Positions 1 through 6,725 of a stretch of 8,966 nucleotides of DNA are shown here, piece by piece; position 1 is the stretch's first letter; every line of letters begins with the position of its first letter. The notes under the pieces are model-generated. The model was not told the origin of the DNA. It did not search any database and saw only the letters and a list, made by a program, of their open reading frames with translations. The translations under genes were made by a program, and so were the position numbers. The DNA comes from an uncultured Oscillospiraceae bacterium (GTDB taxonomy: Bacteria > Bacillota > Clostridia > Oscillospirales > JAAYXM01), in NCBI GenBank assembly GCA_934646115.1, contig CAKUEM010000062.1, positions 1 through 8,966 on the forward strand, read 5' to 3'.

Positions 1-1766
1 TCGGCGAGCCGGGCGTTGGCAACACCGCGATCGCAGAAGGGCTTGCGATCCGTATTGCCGAGGGGCACGTTCCGGAAAAGCTCCTCGACCGCGAGGTTTA
101 TCTGCTGGATCTCACCTCGCTCGTTGCGGGAACACAGTTCCGTGGGCAGTTTGAGAGCCGCATGAAGGGTCTGATCGACGAGATCAAAAAGCTTGGAAAT
201 ATCATTCTCGTGATCGACGAGGTGCATACGCTGGTCAGCGCAGGCGACGCGGAGGGTTCGATGAACGCCGCCAACATCTTAAAGCCCGCGCTCTCCCGCG
301 GGGAAATTCAGGTCATCGGCGCGACCACATTTACCGAATATCGCAAAAGCATTGAAAAGGACAGCGCGCTTGAGCGGCGTTTTCAGTCGGTCATCGTGGC
401 GGAGCCATCGATCGAGGAGACCGTGCAGATCCTTCTGGGGATCGCCCATTATTATGAAGAATATCACGGCGTGCGCATCACGCCTGAGGTCGCGCGGCTC
501 GCCGCTGTGCTTTCCGAGCGGTATATTACCGATCGGTTTTTGCCCGATAAGGCGATCGATTTGATCGACGAGGCGTGTTCTGACGTGAATTTAAAAAGCG
601 CGGTGATCACAGAGCGCGCGAAAATTGAAAAAGAGCTCGCCGCTATCTCCACTGAGCAGGAGGAGCTAATGAACCGCACCGAGCCGGAGGCGTATGAGCG
701 GCTCGCCGTGCTGCGCAGCAATGAACTGAAGCTGAACGCGCGGCGCGAAGAGCTTGCGGCAGAAAGCGTTCCCGAATTAACGGTAGAAGATCTTGCGCGC
801 GTGATCGAGCTGTGGACGAAGATCCCTGCATCATCAATCCAGGAAACAGAATTCGCGCGCTTGTCCGGGCTTTCCGCGCGTTTAAAAAGCCGGATCATCG
901 GGCAGGATGAGGCGGTAGACGCGGTGGTTGCCGCGATCAAGCGCGGGCGCGTGGGCATTTCGCCCAAGCGCAAGCCGGTCTCGTTCATCTTTGTCGGACC
1001 GACCGGCGTGGGCAAAACAGAGCTGGTCAAACGCTTATCCGAGGATCTGTTCAACGCGCCGGAGGCGTTGATTCGTCTGGATATGTCTGAATTTATGGAA
1101 AAGCACGCCGTTTCGCGCATTATCGGCGCACCTCCGGGCTATGTGGGCTATGACGAAGCGGGACAGCTGACGGAAAAGATCCGCCGCCGCCCGTATTCGG
1201 TCGTGCTGTTTGACGAAATTGAAAAGGCGCATCCGGATGTGCTCAACATCCTGCTGCAAATTTTAGACGATGGGCATATTACAGACGCGCAGGGGCGCAC
1301 CGTCAATTTTGAAAATACGGTCATTATCATGACCTCCAACGCCGGCAGCGCCAATAAGTCCGGCAGCGCAGGCTTTAATCAAAGCGTATCTGAGCAGGGC
1401 AAGGAGCGTGCGCTCAAAGCGCTTTCTGACTTTATGCGTCCTGAATTTTTAAATCGCGTGGATGAGATCATCGCATTTCGTCACCTCTCGCGCGAGGATT
1501 TTGGAAAGATCGCTGCGATCATGCTCTCTGATTTGACGAGCGCGCTTGCGGAAAAGCATGTTGCATTCTCTTACGATGCGGCGCTAATCTCATATCTGAC
1601 CGAGCAATCGTATTCGATCAAATACGGCGCGCGCAACCTGCGCCGCACCATTCAAAAGGAGTTGGAGGATCGCATCGCCAACCTGCTGATCGATCGGTAT
1701 GCGAACCCGCCTACAAAGCTCTTTGCCACCGCAACAGCATCCGGCGTTACAGTTACAGCAGAATAA
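1..1766 (+). CDS. ClpC-like Hsp100 AAA+ unfoldase, 5' partial
   Basis: Open at the left edge; the first full codon is at base 3, leaving 587 residues. ClpC proteins are hexameric ATPases that unfold substrates and feed them to ClpP in the cytoplasm. Seen here, counting from base 3: NBD1 from Walker A (GEPGVGNT, residues 1-8), Walker B ILVIDE (Glu 73), sensor GATT and the arginine-finger motif LERRF; then a short helical middle region whose stretch around AVLRSNELKL resembles the UVR-like part of ClpC; then NBD2 with Walker A GPTGVGKT (332-339), Walker B VVLFDE (Glu 405), pore loop GYVG and the C-terminal YGARNLRR motif. The spacing of about 331 residues between the two Walker A motifs fits ClpC better than ClpA (shorter) or ClpB (longer). 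An AGF tripeptide after NBD2 Walker B sits where ClpC has its VGF/LGF ClpP-binding loop. Odd: Walker A of NBD1 has Asn for Lys (bases 21-23). The N domain (about 200 residues) lies outside. Family certain; ClpC subtype likely. Confidence 0.93.
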   Translation, partial: GEPGVGNTAIAEGLAIRIAEGHVPEKLLDREVYLLDLTSLVAGTQFRGQFESRMKGLIDEIKKLGNIILVIDEVHTLVSAGDAEGSMNAANILKPALSRGEIQVIGATTFTEYRKSIEKDSALERRFQSVIVAEPSIEETVQILLGIAHYYEEYHGVRITPEVARLAAVLSERYITDRFLPDKAIDLIDEACSDVNLKSAVITERAKIEKELAAISTEQEELMNRTEPEAYERLAVLRSNELKLNARREELAAESVPELTVEDLARVIELWTKIPASSIQETEFARLSGLSARLKSRIIGQDEAVDAVVAAIKRGRVGISPKRKPVSFIFVGPTGVGKTELVKRLSEDLFNAPEALIRLDMSEFMEKHAVSRIIGAPPGYVGYDEAGQLTEKIRRRPYSVVLFDEIEKAHPDVLNILLQILDDGHITDAQGRTVNFENTVIIMTSNAGSANKSGSAGFNQSVSEQGKERALKALSDFMRPEFLNRVDEIIAFRHLSREDFGKIAAIMLSDLTSALAEKHVAFSYDAALISYLTEQSYSIKYGARNLRRTIQKELEDRIANLLIDRYANPPTKLFATATASGVTVTAE

Positions 1767-1767
1767 C

Positions 1768-1794
1768 AAAAGCGCCCCCTAAAGGGCGCTTTTT
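1768..1794 (+). terminator. Rho-independent terminator after the Clp gene
   Basis: It starts one base after the Clp stop codon. The stem GCGCCC/GGGCGC is extended by AAAA/TTTT, with a six-base loop CCTAAA, and runs into a T tract. Because the flanks are A-rich on one side and T-rich on the other, it can also work on the minus strand for the convergent gene. Confidence 0.9.
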
Positions 1795-1820
1795 CTGTTT
1801 CAATGCGGCTTTTGACAGCG

Positions 1821-1857
1821 AAATATCCGGTTTGACATTGCATCAAACCGGATATTT
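1821..1857. terminator. Second hairpin, perfect 15-bp stem, between convergent genes
   Basis: AAATATCCGGTTTGA (1821-1835) is matched exactly by its reverse complement at 1843-1857, with a seven-base loop CATTGCA. On the plus strand it is followed by CTTTTATT, a fair U tract; on the minus strand only three U follow the stem. It lies 18 bases beyond the stop of the minus-strand gene. The simplest reading is a second, backup terminator separating the two convergent genes. A dispersed palindromic repeat is the alternative, which a genome search would show. Confidence 0.7.
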
Positions 1858-1875
1858 CTTTTATTGTCTTGCAAT

Positions 1876-3120
1876 TTACTGCGCGATTTCCTCCACCTGA
1901 TCGGCCAGCGCCTCAAAATAATCCTCGCCGGAATGATGCGCAACCGGCATAGCATTGTACGCAAAGCAAGAGGAAAAGCCCTCATACCCATGCAGTTTCA
2001 CAAGCTCTTCGGTCGGAACATACCGCGTTGTGGCAAACGCATTTCCGACAAACAGAACCAGATGATCCGGGAAGCGCTTTTGCAGATATTTCCCAAACTC
2101 GATCGCGGTCTCGCCGGATACATATACAAGCAGCAGCTTGCCCATGCATAGCGCCTTATACTGCATATAGTCATACTCCGCGTCGCCAAGCGCCACGCGC
2201 AGCTTCTGCGTATACGCCCAGATGCCCGCATTGCGCGCAAACTCCGGTCCCGCCACCGCTGCAAGGTCATATTCCGCCTCGATCTCATCGATCGTGATCG
2301 GCAGCAGCGCCATCGGAAGATAATCGCCGCACGCGCGCATCTCGCCCATCGGCAGCTCCTTGCCCGCGCCAAGCATCGGCTGCACCAAATCAAACAGCTG
2401 CTGCGCCGCATGCGGTGCGCAATTCACCGGGTCGGTATCGCGCTCCCACGGGTTGATGTTTCCGCAAAAGCCGTTTAAATAAATCGCATCTACGCCCTGC
2501 TCCTCCATCAAACGGCAGAAAATTCCGCAATAATCCGAGGAGACTTTGTCTGCCGCGCGGTACGACACCGGGTGGCATGAATAATTCACAAGTGCGATCG
2601 GGCGCGCATCGCGCCGCTCGATATACACCGTGCGCACAGCGTCATCGATCTCTCCGCCCTTCACCGAGCGGTTATGCGCAAAGCTGTTTTTCATCGTGCC
2701 GCTCTTTTCGGTGATCTTCTCCACCTGTGCAAGGTCGGCAAACGCATGGTCAACCGCAAGAACAAGCTTCTCGCTAAGCTCCTGATAATATTCGCGGTCA
2801 AACTCGCCGCAGCCGCAAAGCTCGCCTGTCATCGGGCCGGTATGCGTATGGATCGAGGCGATCATAATACGCTCATACGGAATGCCGTATTTCCGCTCGA
2901 TCGTCTCCTCCAGCCGTTCGGAAATCTCGCGATGCAGACCGATCAGATCCGCATTGAGCAGCACCGCCTTCGCGCCGTCCTGCTCGATCACCGCCGCTCT
3001 TGCAAACAGCTCTTCCACCACGCCCGTATTGCGCCGTTTGATAAAATAGCCGTATCCAGAAAGCTCCAGCCCCTCCGGCGGCGTGATATTAACCTTGCCA
3101 AACCCTATTCTCATGTTCAC
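1876..3120 (-). CDS. Neutral/alkaline ceramidase-superfamily protein, cytoplasmic, function unknown
   Basis: A 414-residue protein. It opens with the family signature (GFGKVNITPP, then LSGYG near residues 20-24). The zinc-binding pattern of neutral ceramidases is present: IHTHTGP (His 91, His 93), NYSCHP (His 183), VSGE (Glu) and the late Tyr in RYVPTEE followed by GYEG. At the place of the GDVSPN catalytic-serine motif it has GNINPW (residues 220-225), so the nucleophile is Asn 223. There is no signal peptide, and the protein is far shorter than secreted bacterial ceramidases (about 650 residues), lacking their C-terminal domain. It is therefore probably a cytoplasmic metal-dependent hydrolase-like protein of unknown substrate. 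Start: GTG at 3120-3118 lies 8 bases after AGAGGG; the ATG two codons on (3114) would be 14 bases away. The reading frame stays open up to 3486, but that part overlaps the promoters and the divergent gene. It appears to be transcribed alone from the promoter at 3206-3234. Confidence 0.85.
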   Translation of the reverse strand: MNMRIGFGKVNITPPEGLELSGYGYFIKRRNTGVVEELFARAAVIEQDGAKAVLLNADLIGLHREISERLEETIERKYGIPYERIMIASIHTHTGPMTGELCGCGEFDREYYQELSEKLVLAVDHAFADLAQVEKITEKSGTMKNSFAHNRSVKGGEIDDAVRTVYIERRDARPIALVNYSCHPVSYRAADKVSSDYCGIFCRLMEEQGVDAIYLNGFCGNINPWERDTDPVNCAPHAAQQLFDLVQPMLGAGKELPMGEMRACGDYLPMALLPITIDEIEAEYDLAAVAGPEFARNAGIWAYTQKLRVALGDAEYDYMQYKALCMGKLLLVYVSGETAIEFGKYLQKRFPDHLVLFVGNAFATTRYVPTEELVKLHGYEGFSSCFAYNAMPVAHHSGEDYFEALADQVEEIAQ

Positions 3121-3128
3121 ACTGCGCA

Positions 3129-3134
3129 CCCTCT
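3129..3134 (-). promoter_or_regulatory. Ribosome binding site deciding a GTG start
   Basis: AGAGGG on the minus strand lies 8 bases before GTG (3120-3118) and 14 before the in-frame ATG at 3114-3112. Spacing favours GTG; the two choices differ by only two residues. Confidence 0.55.
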
Positions 3135-3205
3135 TTAATTTTTTTGCCTCCGCAGGCAGCGTTTTCCCCGCCCCCGCGCCGGCGTTTTTCACAGTATCCA
3201 CGCAT

Positions 3206-3234
3206 AGTATATCGACAGTTTTAAAAAAAATCAA
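3206..3234 (-). promoter_or_regulatory. Sigma-A-type promoter for the ceramidase-like gene
   Basis: On the minus strand a -35 box TTGATT (3234-3229), a 17-base spacer and a -10 box TATACT (3211-3206) match TTGACA/TATAAT at 4 and 5 of 6 positions. The spacer carries a T8A4 tract, which would bend the DNA. The predicted start near 3199 gives a leader of about 80 bases. Confidence 0.7.
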
Positions 3235-3271
3235 TACGCACGCCGCAAGAAAAAAGAATCTGTCAAGCTTA

Positions 3272-3300
3272 TTGCAAAAAAACACAAAAAGTGGTATCCT
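3272..3300 (+). promoter_or_regulatory. Promoter for the DUF2238-FkbM-phosphohexomutase operon
   Basis: TTGCAA (3272-3277), a 17-base spacer and TATCCT (3295-3300) each match the sigma-A consensus at 4 of 6 positions. The predicted start is near 3307, 24 bases before the ATG. It is the only reasonable candidate between the divergent promoter and the gene. A short palindrome (TATTC-GAA-GAATA, 3300-3312) covers the predicted transcription start and could be an operator. Confidence 0.5.
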
Positions 3301-3330
3301 ATTCGAAGAATATGATTCCGGAGGAACTGC

Positions 3331-3897
3331 ATGAAAACTCAGAAAATTGTCATTTGGTGTCTGCGCATTTTGATGGCGGCCGCTGTGGTTCTTAAGCTGG
3401 TTCTCGGTCAGTATGGGCTTGCCGCATACGGCACGGTCGCCGTTGCGCTCACGTTCCTGCCCGAGCTTGCGCGCCTGCTGTTTCATTGGGAGATCCCGAT
3501 GGAATTTTGCACGATACTCACGGTGTTTGTCTTTCTCGCGATGACGGTCGCAAAGCTGTTTTATTTATATGAGATCACGAATTGGTGGGATAAATTTTTG
3601 CATTGTTGCTCGGGCGTGATTCTCGCATATGTGGGCGTGACCATCGGGCGGCGGCTCACGCGCGGTGAAAATCGCCTGATCATCCTGCTTTTCGGGCTGG
3701 CGTTTGCAATCGCCTGCGCCGCCGTTTGGGAAATTTGGGAATTTTCCGGCGACGCGCTGTTCGGGCTGGATTCGCAGCGCCGTGCGACCGGCGTGGTCGA
3801 TACGATGGGCGATATCATTGCCGGAACGATCGGCGCTTGCGTTACGATCCCGTTCCTCAAAAAAATCGCAGACGGGAAGCAAAATCCGGATGCTTAG
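3331..3897 (+). CDS. DUF2238/YjdF-like integral membrane protein
   Basis: A 188-residue membrane protein with about six hydrophobic segments (roughly residues 6-25, 28-51, 57-80, 88-106, 115-137 and 158-176). It matches the DUF2238 family pattern: NWWDKFLH (84-91), WEIWEF (133-138) and DTMGD (157-161), where charged residues inside or beside membrane helices recur in all members I know of. The family has no established function; the buried Asp, His and Glu suggest a transport or catalytic role, which is inference. The start is supported by GGAGG six bases before the ATG. It is the first gene of the operon, and its last eight bases overlap the start of the methyltransferase gene, so the two are probably translationally coupled. 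Confidence 0.85.
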   Translation: MKTQKIVIWCLRILMAAAVVLKLVLGQYGLAAYGTVAVALTFLPELARLLFHWEIPMEFCTILTVFVFLAMTVAKLFYLYEITNWWDKFLHCCSGVILAYVGVTIGRRLTRGENRLIILLFGLAFAIACAAVWEIWEFSGDALFGLDSQRRATGVVDTMGDIIAGTIGACVTIPFLKKIADGKQNPDA

Positions 3898-4960
3898 CGC
3901 GGTAGAATCGCTGCCGTCCGTGTGGGATCGGCTGGAGCGCGCCGGGCTTCCGATCATGCTCTACGGCATGGGCGATGGCGCGGATAAGATCCTGCGCGAG
4001 CTTGCGCGGCGGGGTCTGCGCGCGGCAGAGATCTTTGCCTCGGATGAATTTGTCCGCGGGCACAGCTTTCGCGGCTATCCGGTGCGCCGTTTTTCTGAAA
4101 TTTGCGCACAATATGACCGATTTATTATTCTGGTCGCCTTCGGCACGCGTGACCCGGATGTGATGGCGCGCCTTGCGCGTATGGAGGCGCAATTTGAGCT
4201 GTATGCGCCCGATGTTCCGGTTGTTGGCGGCGCGGCGTTTGACCTTGCGTTTTTCCGCGCGCATCGCAGCGAATTTTCCCGCGCGGCTGCCTTGCTCGCA
4301 GATGAGCAGTCGCGTTTTGTATTTTTAAATAGCCTGTGCTATAAAATAACCGGCAAGCTTGCTTACCTGCGCGCGTGCGAATCGCCGCCGGACGAGGTGT
4401 ACCGCGCGCTGCTCCGCCCCACGGAGGCGGAGACCTATCTGGATCTCGGCGCATATGACGGTGATACCATCCGCGAATTTTTGCGTTATACCAACGGGCA
4501 CGCGCAAAGAATCATTGCATTGGAGCCGGACGCTTATAATTTTAAAAAGCTCTGCAAAAAGACGGAGCGTGTCACCTGTCTGCACGCCGGCGCGTGGAGT
4601 GAGGACTGCACGATGCAATTTTCCGGGCGGCGCGGGCGCGGCTGCGCGCTCGGCACCGGGGCGGAAACCGTGATGCGCGCGGTGGATTCCGTGCTTTCCG
4701 GCGCCCCGGCGAGCTACATCAAGCTGGATGTGGAGGGCGCGGAATACGAGGCGCTTTGCGGCGCGCGCAATACGATCGCCCGGTTTCACCCGAAGCTTCT
4801 TTGCGCGGCGTATCATCGCAACGAGGATCTGTTTCGCCTCCCGCTGCTGATCCATGCGCTTCATCCGGGCTATCGGCTTTATCTGCGGCATTTCCCATGT
4901 GTCCCCGCTTGGGAGACGAATTGGATTGCAATAGAAAAAGAGGAGTGGAAAGAATGGTAA
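3890..4960 (+). CDS. FkbM family methyltransferase with N-terminal Rossmann-like domain
   Basis: 356 residues. The C-terminal half is an S-adenosylmethionine-dependent methyltransferase of the FkbM type: motif I LDLGAYDGD (184-192), acidic motif LEPD (211-214), and the family hallmark KLDVEGAE (278-285), ending with LYLRH and a conserved Glu-Thr segment. FkbM enzymes usually O-methylate sugars or polyketides. Residues about 20-115 form a separate domain beginning LYGMGDGADK (24-33), a glycine-rich loop like that of NAD- or nucleotide-binding Rossmann folds and seen in clostridial FkbM proteins; its ligand is unknown. The chosen ATG (3890) overlaps the upstream stop by eight bases. The frame is open back to 3704, but that part lies inside the DUF2238 gene. 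No strong ribosome binding site is seen (GGGAAG, 10 bases away), which fits coupling to upstream translation. The end overlaps the phosphohexomutase gene by seven bases. Substrate unknown. Confidence 0.9.
   Translation: MLSAVESLPSVWDRLERAGLPIMLYGMGDGADKILRELARRGLRAAEIFASDEFVRGHSFRGYPVRRFSEICAQYDRFIILVAFGTRDPDVMARLARMEAQFELYAPDVPVVGGAAFDLAFFRAHRSEFSRAAALLADEQSRFVFLNSLCYKITGKLAYLRACESPPDEVYRALLRPTEAETYLDLGAYDGDTIREFLRYTNGHAQRIIALEPDAYNFKKLCKKTERVTCLHAGAWSEDCTMQFSGRRGRGCALGTGAETVMRAVDSVLSGAPASYIKLDVEGAEYEALCGARNTIARFHPKLLCAAYHRNEDLFRLPLLIHALHPGYRLYLRHFPCVPAWETNWIAIEKEEWKEW
4939..4945 (+). promoter_or_regulatory. Ribosome binding site for the phosphohexomutase
   Basis: AGAGGAG lies 8 bases before the ATG at 4954, inside the end of the methyltransferase gene. 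It fixes the start well downstream of the first in-frame ATG (4756). Confidence 0.85.
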
Positions 4961-6360
4961 AATTTGGAACAGGTGGATGGCGCGCCATTATTGGTGATGA
5001 ATTCATCAAGTCAAACATTACGCAAGTTGCGCAGGCGGTGGCAGACGACATGCTTGAGCACCATGCCGCAGACACCGGGATCGTGATCGGCTATGACCGC
5101 CGCTTTTTGTCAGACACGGCGGCGAAATGGATTGCCGAGGTCATGGCGGGCAATGGCATTCGCGTGCATTATATTGGGCGCGTTTGCCCCACGCCGCTTG
5201 TCATGTACGGCGTGAAAACGCTTGGCACGCGCTTCGGCATGGCGGTCACGGCGAGCCATAACCCCGCGGATTATAACGGCATCAAAATCTTTACCGAAGG
5301 CGGGCGCGATGCAGACGCTTCTGTCACGGCGACGTTTGAGGCACGTATGGAGCGCGGCGTCACGGTGAAAAGCATGAATTTTGACGATGGCGTGGCGCGC
5401 GGGCTGATTTGCAAGTGCGACCTGTATAACAGCTATATCGACAGTATTATTTCCATGATCAACATGGACGTGATCCGCGAAGGGCACATGCGGATCCTCC
5501 TTGACCCGATGTTTGGTGTCTCCAAAACCGCGCTGCAAACCGTTTTGATCACGGCGCGCTGCGATGTGGATATCATCAACGATCGGCATGACACGCTGTT
5601 CGGCGGGCGCTTGCCCTCCCCCTCCGCGCACACGCTGCAAAAGCTTTCCAGCATGGTGGTGGAAGAGGGGTATGACCTCGGGATCGGCACAGACGGCGAC
5701 GCGGACCGGATCGGCATCATTGACGAGCGGGGCGTGTTTGTGCATCCCAATGAGATCCTGGCGCTGCTTTATTATTATTTGCTGCGCGTGAAGGGCTGGC
5801 GCGGCGATGTGGTGCGCAATATTGCGACCACGCATGTGCTGGACCGCATTGCGGCGGATTTTGGGCAAACCTGCCATGAAGTCCCGGTCGGTTTCAAATA
5901 CATCAGCTCAAAAATGGAAGAGACGGATGCGCTCATCGGCGGCGAATCCTCCGGCGGCTTGACCATCCGCGGGCATATTCGCGGCAAGGACGGTATTTTT
6001 GCCTCCTCCCTGCTTGTTGAGATGCTCTGTGCCACTAAAAAACATCTTTCCGAGCTGCTTGCCGATATCTACGCGCGCTATGGCAGCTGCGCCATGGCGG
6101 AGTTTGACACGAAGTTCTCGCCGGAGAAGAAGGCAGAGCTGCAAAATCTGCTGTTTACCGAGAAGAAGCTGCCCGATTTTGGGCTGAAGGTAGAAAAGGT
6201 CAGCTATTTAGACGGTGTGAAGGTCTATTTCAAAAACGGCGGCTGGATCATCGCGCGTTTTTCTGGGACAGAGCCGCTCCTTCGCATTTTCTGTGAGATG
6301 GAAACGATGGAGCGCGCGGAGGAAATGATCGCGCTGATGCGGAAATTCCTTGCGCTTTAA
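4954..6360 (+). CDS. Phosphoglucomutase/phosphomannomutase (alpha-D-phosphohexomutase family)
   Basis: 468 residues, the usual length of the compact family members. The enzyme interconverts hexose 6-phosphate and hexose 1-phosphate in the cytoplasm, feeding nucleotide-sugar synthesis or glycogen turnover. All four active-site elements are present: the phosphoserine loop TASHNP (Ser 101), the magnesium loop DGDADR (Asp 247, 249, 251), the sugar-specificity loop GESSGG (330-335) and the phosphate-binding loop RFSGTEP (435-441). The N terminus KFGTGGWRAIIGDEF is typical of clostridial members. GESSGG instead of GEESGG is, as far as I recall, normal in this subgroup, so glucose versus mannose preference cannot be settled by eye. 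The start is set by a strong ribosome binding site. It is the third gene of the operon, overlapping the methyltransferase gene by seven bases, and is followed by a terminator. Confidence 0.95.
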   Translation: MVKFGTGGWRAIIGDEFIKSNITQVAQAVADDMLEHHAADTGIVIGYDRRFLSDTAAKWIAEVMAGNGIRVHYIGRVCPTPLVMYGVKTLGTRFGMAVTASHNPADYNGIKIFTEGGRDADASVTATFEARMERGVTVKSMNFDDGVARGLICKCDLYNSYIDSIISMINMDVIREGHMRILLDPMFGVSKTALQTVLITARCDVDIINDRHDTLFGGRLPSPSAHTLQKLSSMVVEEGYDLGIGTDGDADRIGIIDERGVFVHPNEILALLYYYLLRVKGWRGDVVRNIATTHVLDRIAADFGQTCHEVPVGFKYISSKMEETDALIGGESSGGLTIRGHIRGKDGIFASSLLVEMLCATKKHLSELLADIYARYGSCAMAEFDTKFSPEKKAELQNLLFTEKKLPDFGLKVEKVSYLDGVKVYFKNGGWIIARFSGTEPLLRIFCEMETMERAEEMIALMRKFLAL

Positions 6361-6375
6361 GCATTGTGACATAGA

Positions 6376-6410
6376 AAAAAGAGGTGCTGTATCAAACAGT
6401 ACCTCTTTTT
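6376..6410. terminator. Bidirectional terminator between convergent operons
   Basis: The stem GAGGTGCTGT/ACAGTACCTC (one G-U pair) is flanked by A tract and T tract, with a five-base loop ATCAA. It lies 15 bases after the phosphohexomutase stop and 3 bases past the azlD stop on the other strand, with a U tract in both directions. Confidence 0.9.
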
Positions 6411-6413
6411 CTG

Positions 6414-6725
6414 TCAAAAGAACAGCCGGATCGCGCCTTCCGCAAGCAAAACCGCGGCGCACGCACTGAGCGCAACGGTCAGCAGGCTCTTTTTCCGATA
6501 TGCGAGAACGAGCGCGACCGCGCAGCCAAACACCGCGCTCGGCACGCTTCCGGTCGAATAAAAAATCGCCGGGAACGTCATTGCGCCAAGCACCGCATAC
6601 GGCACATAGAATAAAAACGAGCGCAGAAAGCGGCTGTTTAGCTTTTTGGTCACAAGCGCAAGCGGGATCATGCGGATCAGATACGTCACGCCCGCCATCA
6701 CGATCAGATTGACAGCAAGATTCAT
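6414..6725 (-). CDS. azlD: AzlD, small subunit of branched-chain amino acid exporter
   Basis: 103 residues with three to four hydrophobic segments, the normal size for AzlD. It shows the family patterns TYLIRMIPL (14-22) and YVPYAVLGAMTFPAI (40-54). AzlD works with AzlC as an inner-membrane exporter of branched-chain amino acids and analogues such as 4-azaleucine; that role is known from Bacillus subtilis and the homologous E. coli YgaZH pair. Its ATG overlaps the azlC stop (ATGA) and is preceded by AAGGAGG at seven bases within the end of azlC, so the two are co-translated. Substrate range in this organism is inferred from family only. Confidence 0.9.
   Translation of the reverse strand: MNLAVNLIVMAGVTYLIRMIPLALVTKKLNSRFLRSFLFYVPYAVLGAMTFPAIFYSTGSVPSAVFGCAVALVLAYRKKSLLTVALSACAAVLLAEGAIRLFF

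Noticed and set aside
464..1120. 218-codon open frame on the minus strand
   Set aside because: Antisense to the clear ATPase domains of the Clp gene; Ser/Arg-rich translation with no domain, a usual shadow in GC-rich DNA.
2674..3138. 154-codon open frame on the plus strand
   Set aside because: Antisense to the metal-binding half of the ceramidase-like gene; no family resemblance.
3150..3190. G-rich leader of the ceramidase-like message (runs of four and five G) as a possible G-quadruplex
   Set aside because: Only two long G runs are present, not the four needed.
3121..3486. N-terminal extension of the ceramidase-like gene, including a hydrophobic stretch that could be taken for a membrane anchor
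   Set aside because: It runs through its own promoter and into the divergent DUF2238 gene; the family signature starts right after the GTG/ATG chosen.
4325..4891. 188-codon open frame on the minus strand
   Set aside because: Antisense to the FkbM domain; no recognisable motif or ribosome binding site of note.
4756..4953. 66-residue N-terminal extension of the phosphohexomutase
   Set aside because: It overlaps the end of the FkbM domain, and a strong ribosome binding site stands before the ATG at 4954, where the family N terminus begins.
5110..5877. 255-codon open frame on the minus strand
   Set aside because: Antisense to the phosphohexomutase active-site region; His/Arg/Ala-rich and featureless.
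5941..5958. GESSGG instead of GEESGG in the sugar-binding loop of the phosphohexomutase, a possible loss of function
   Set aside because: As far as I recall this form is usual in the clostridial subgroup, and the other three active-site loops are intact.
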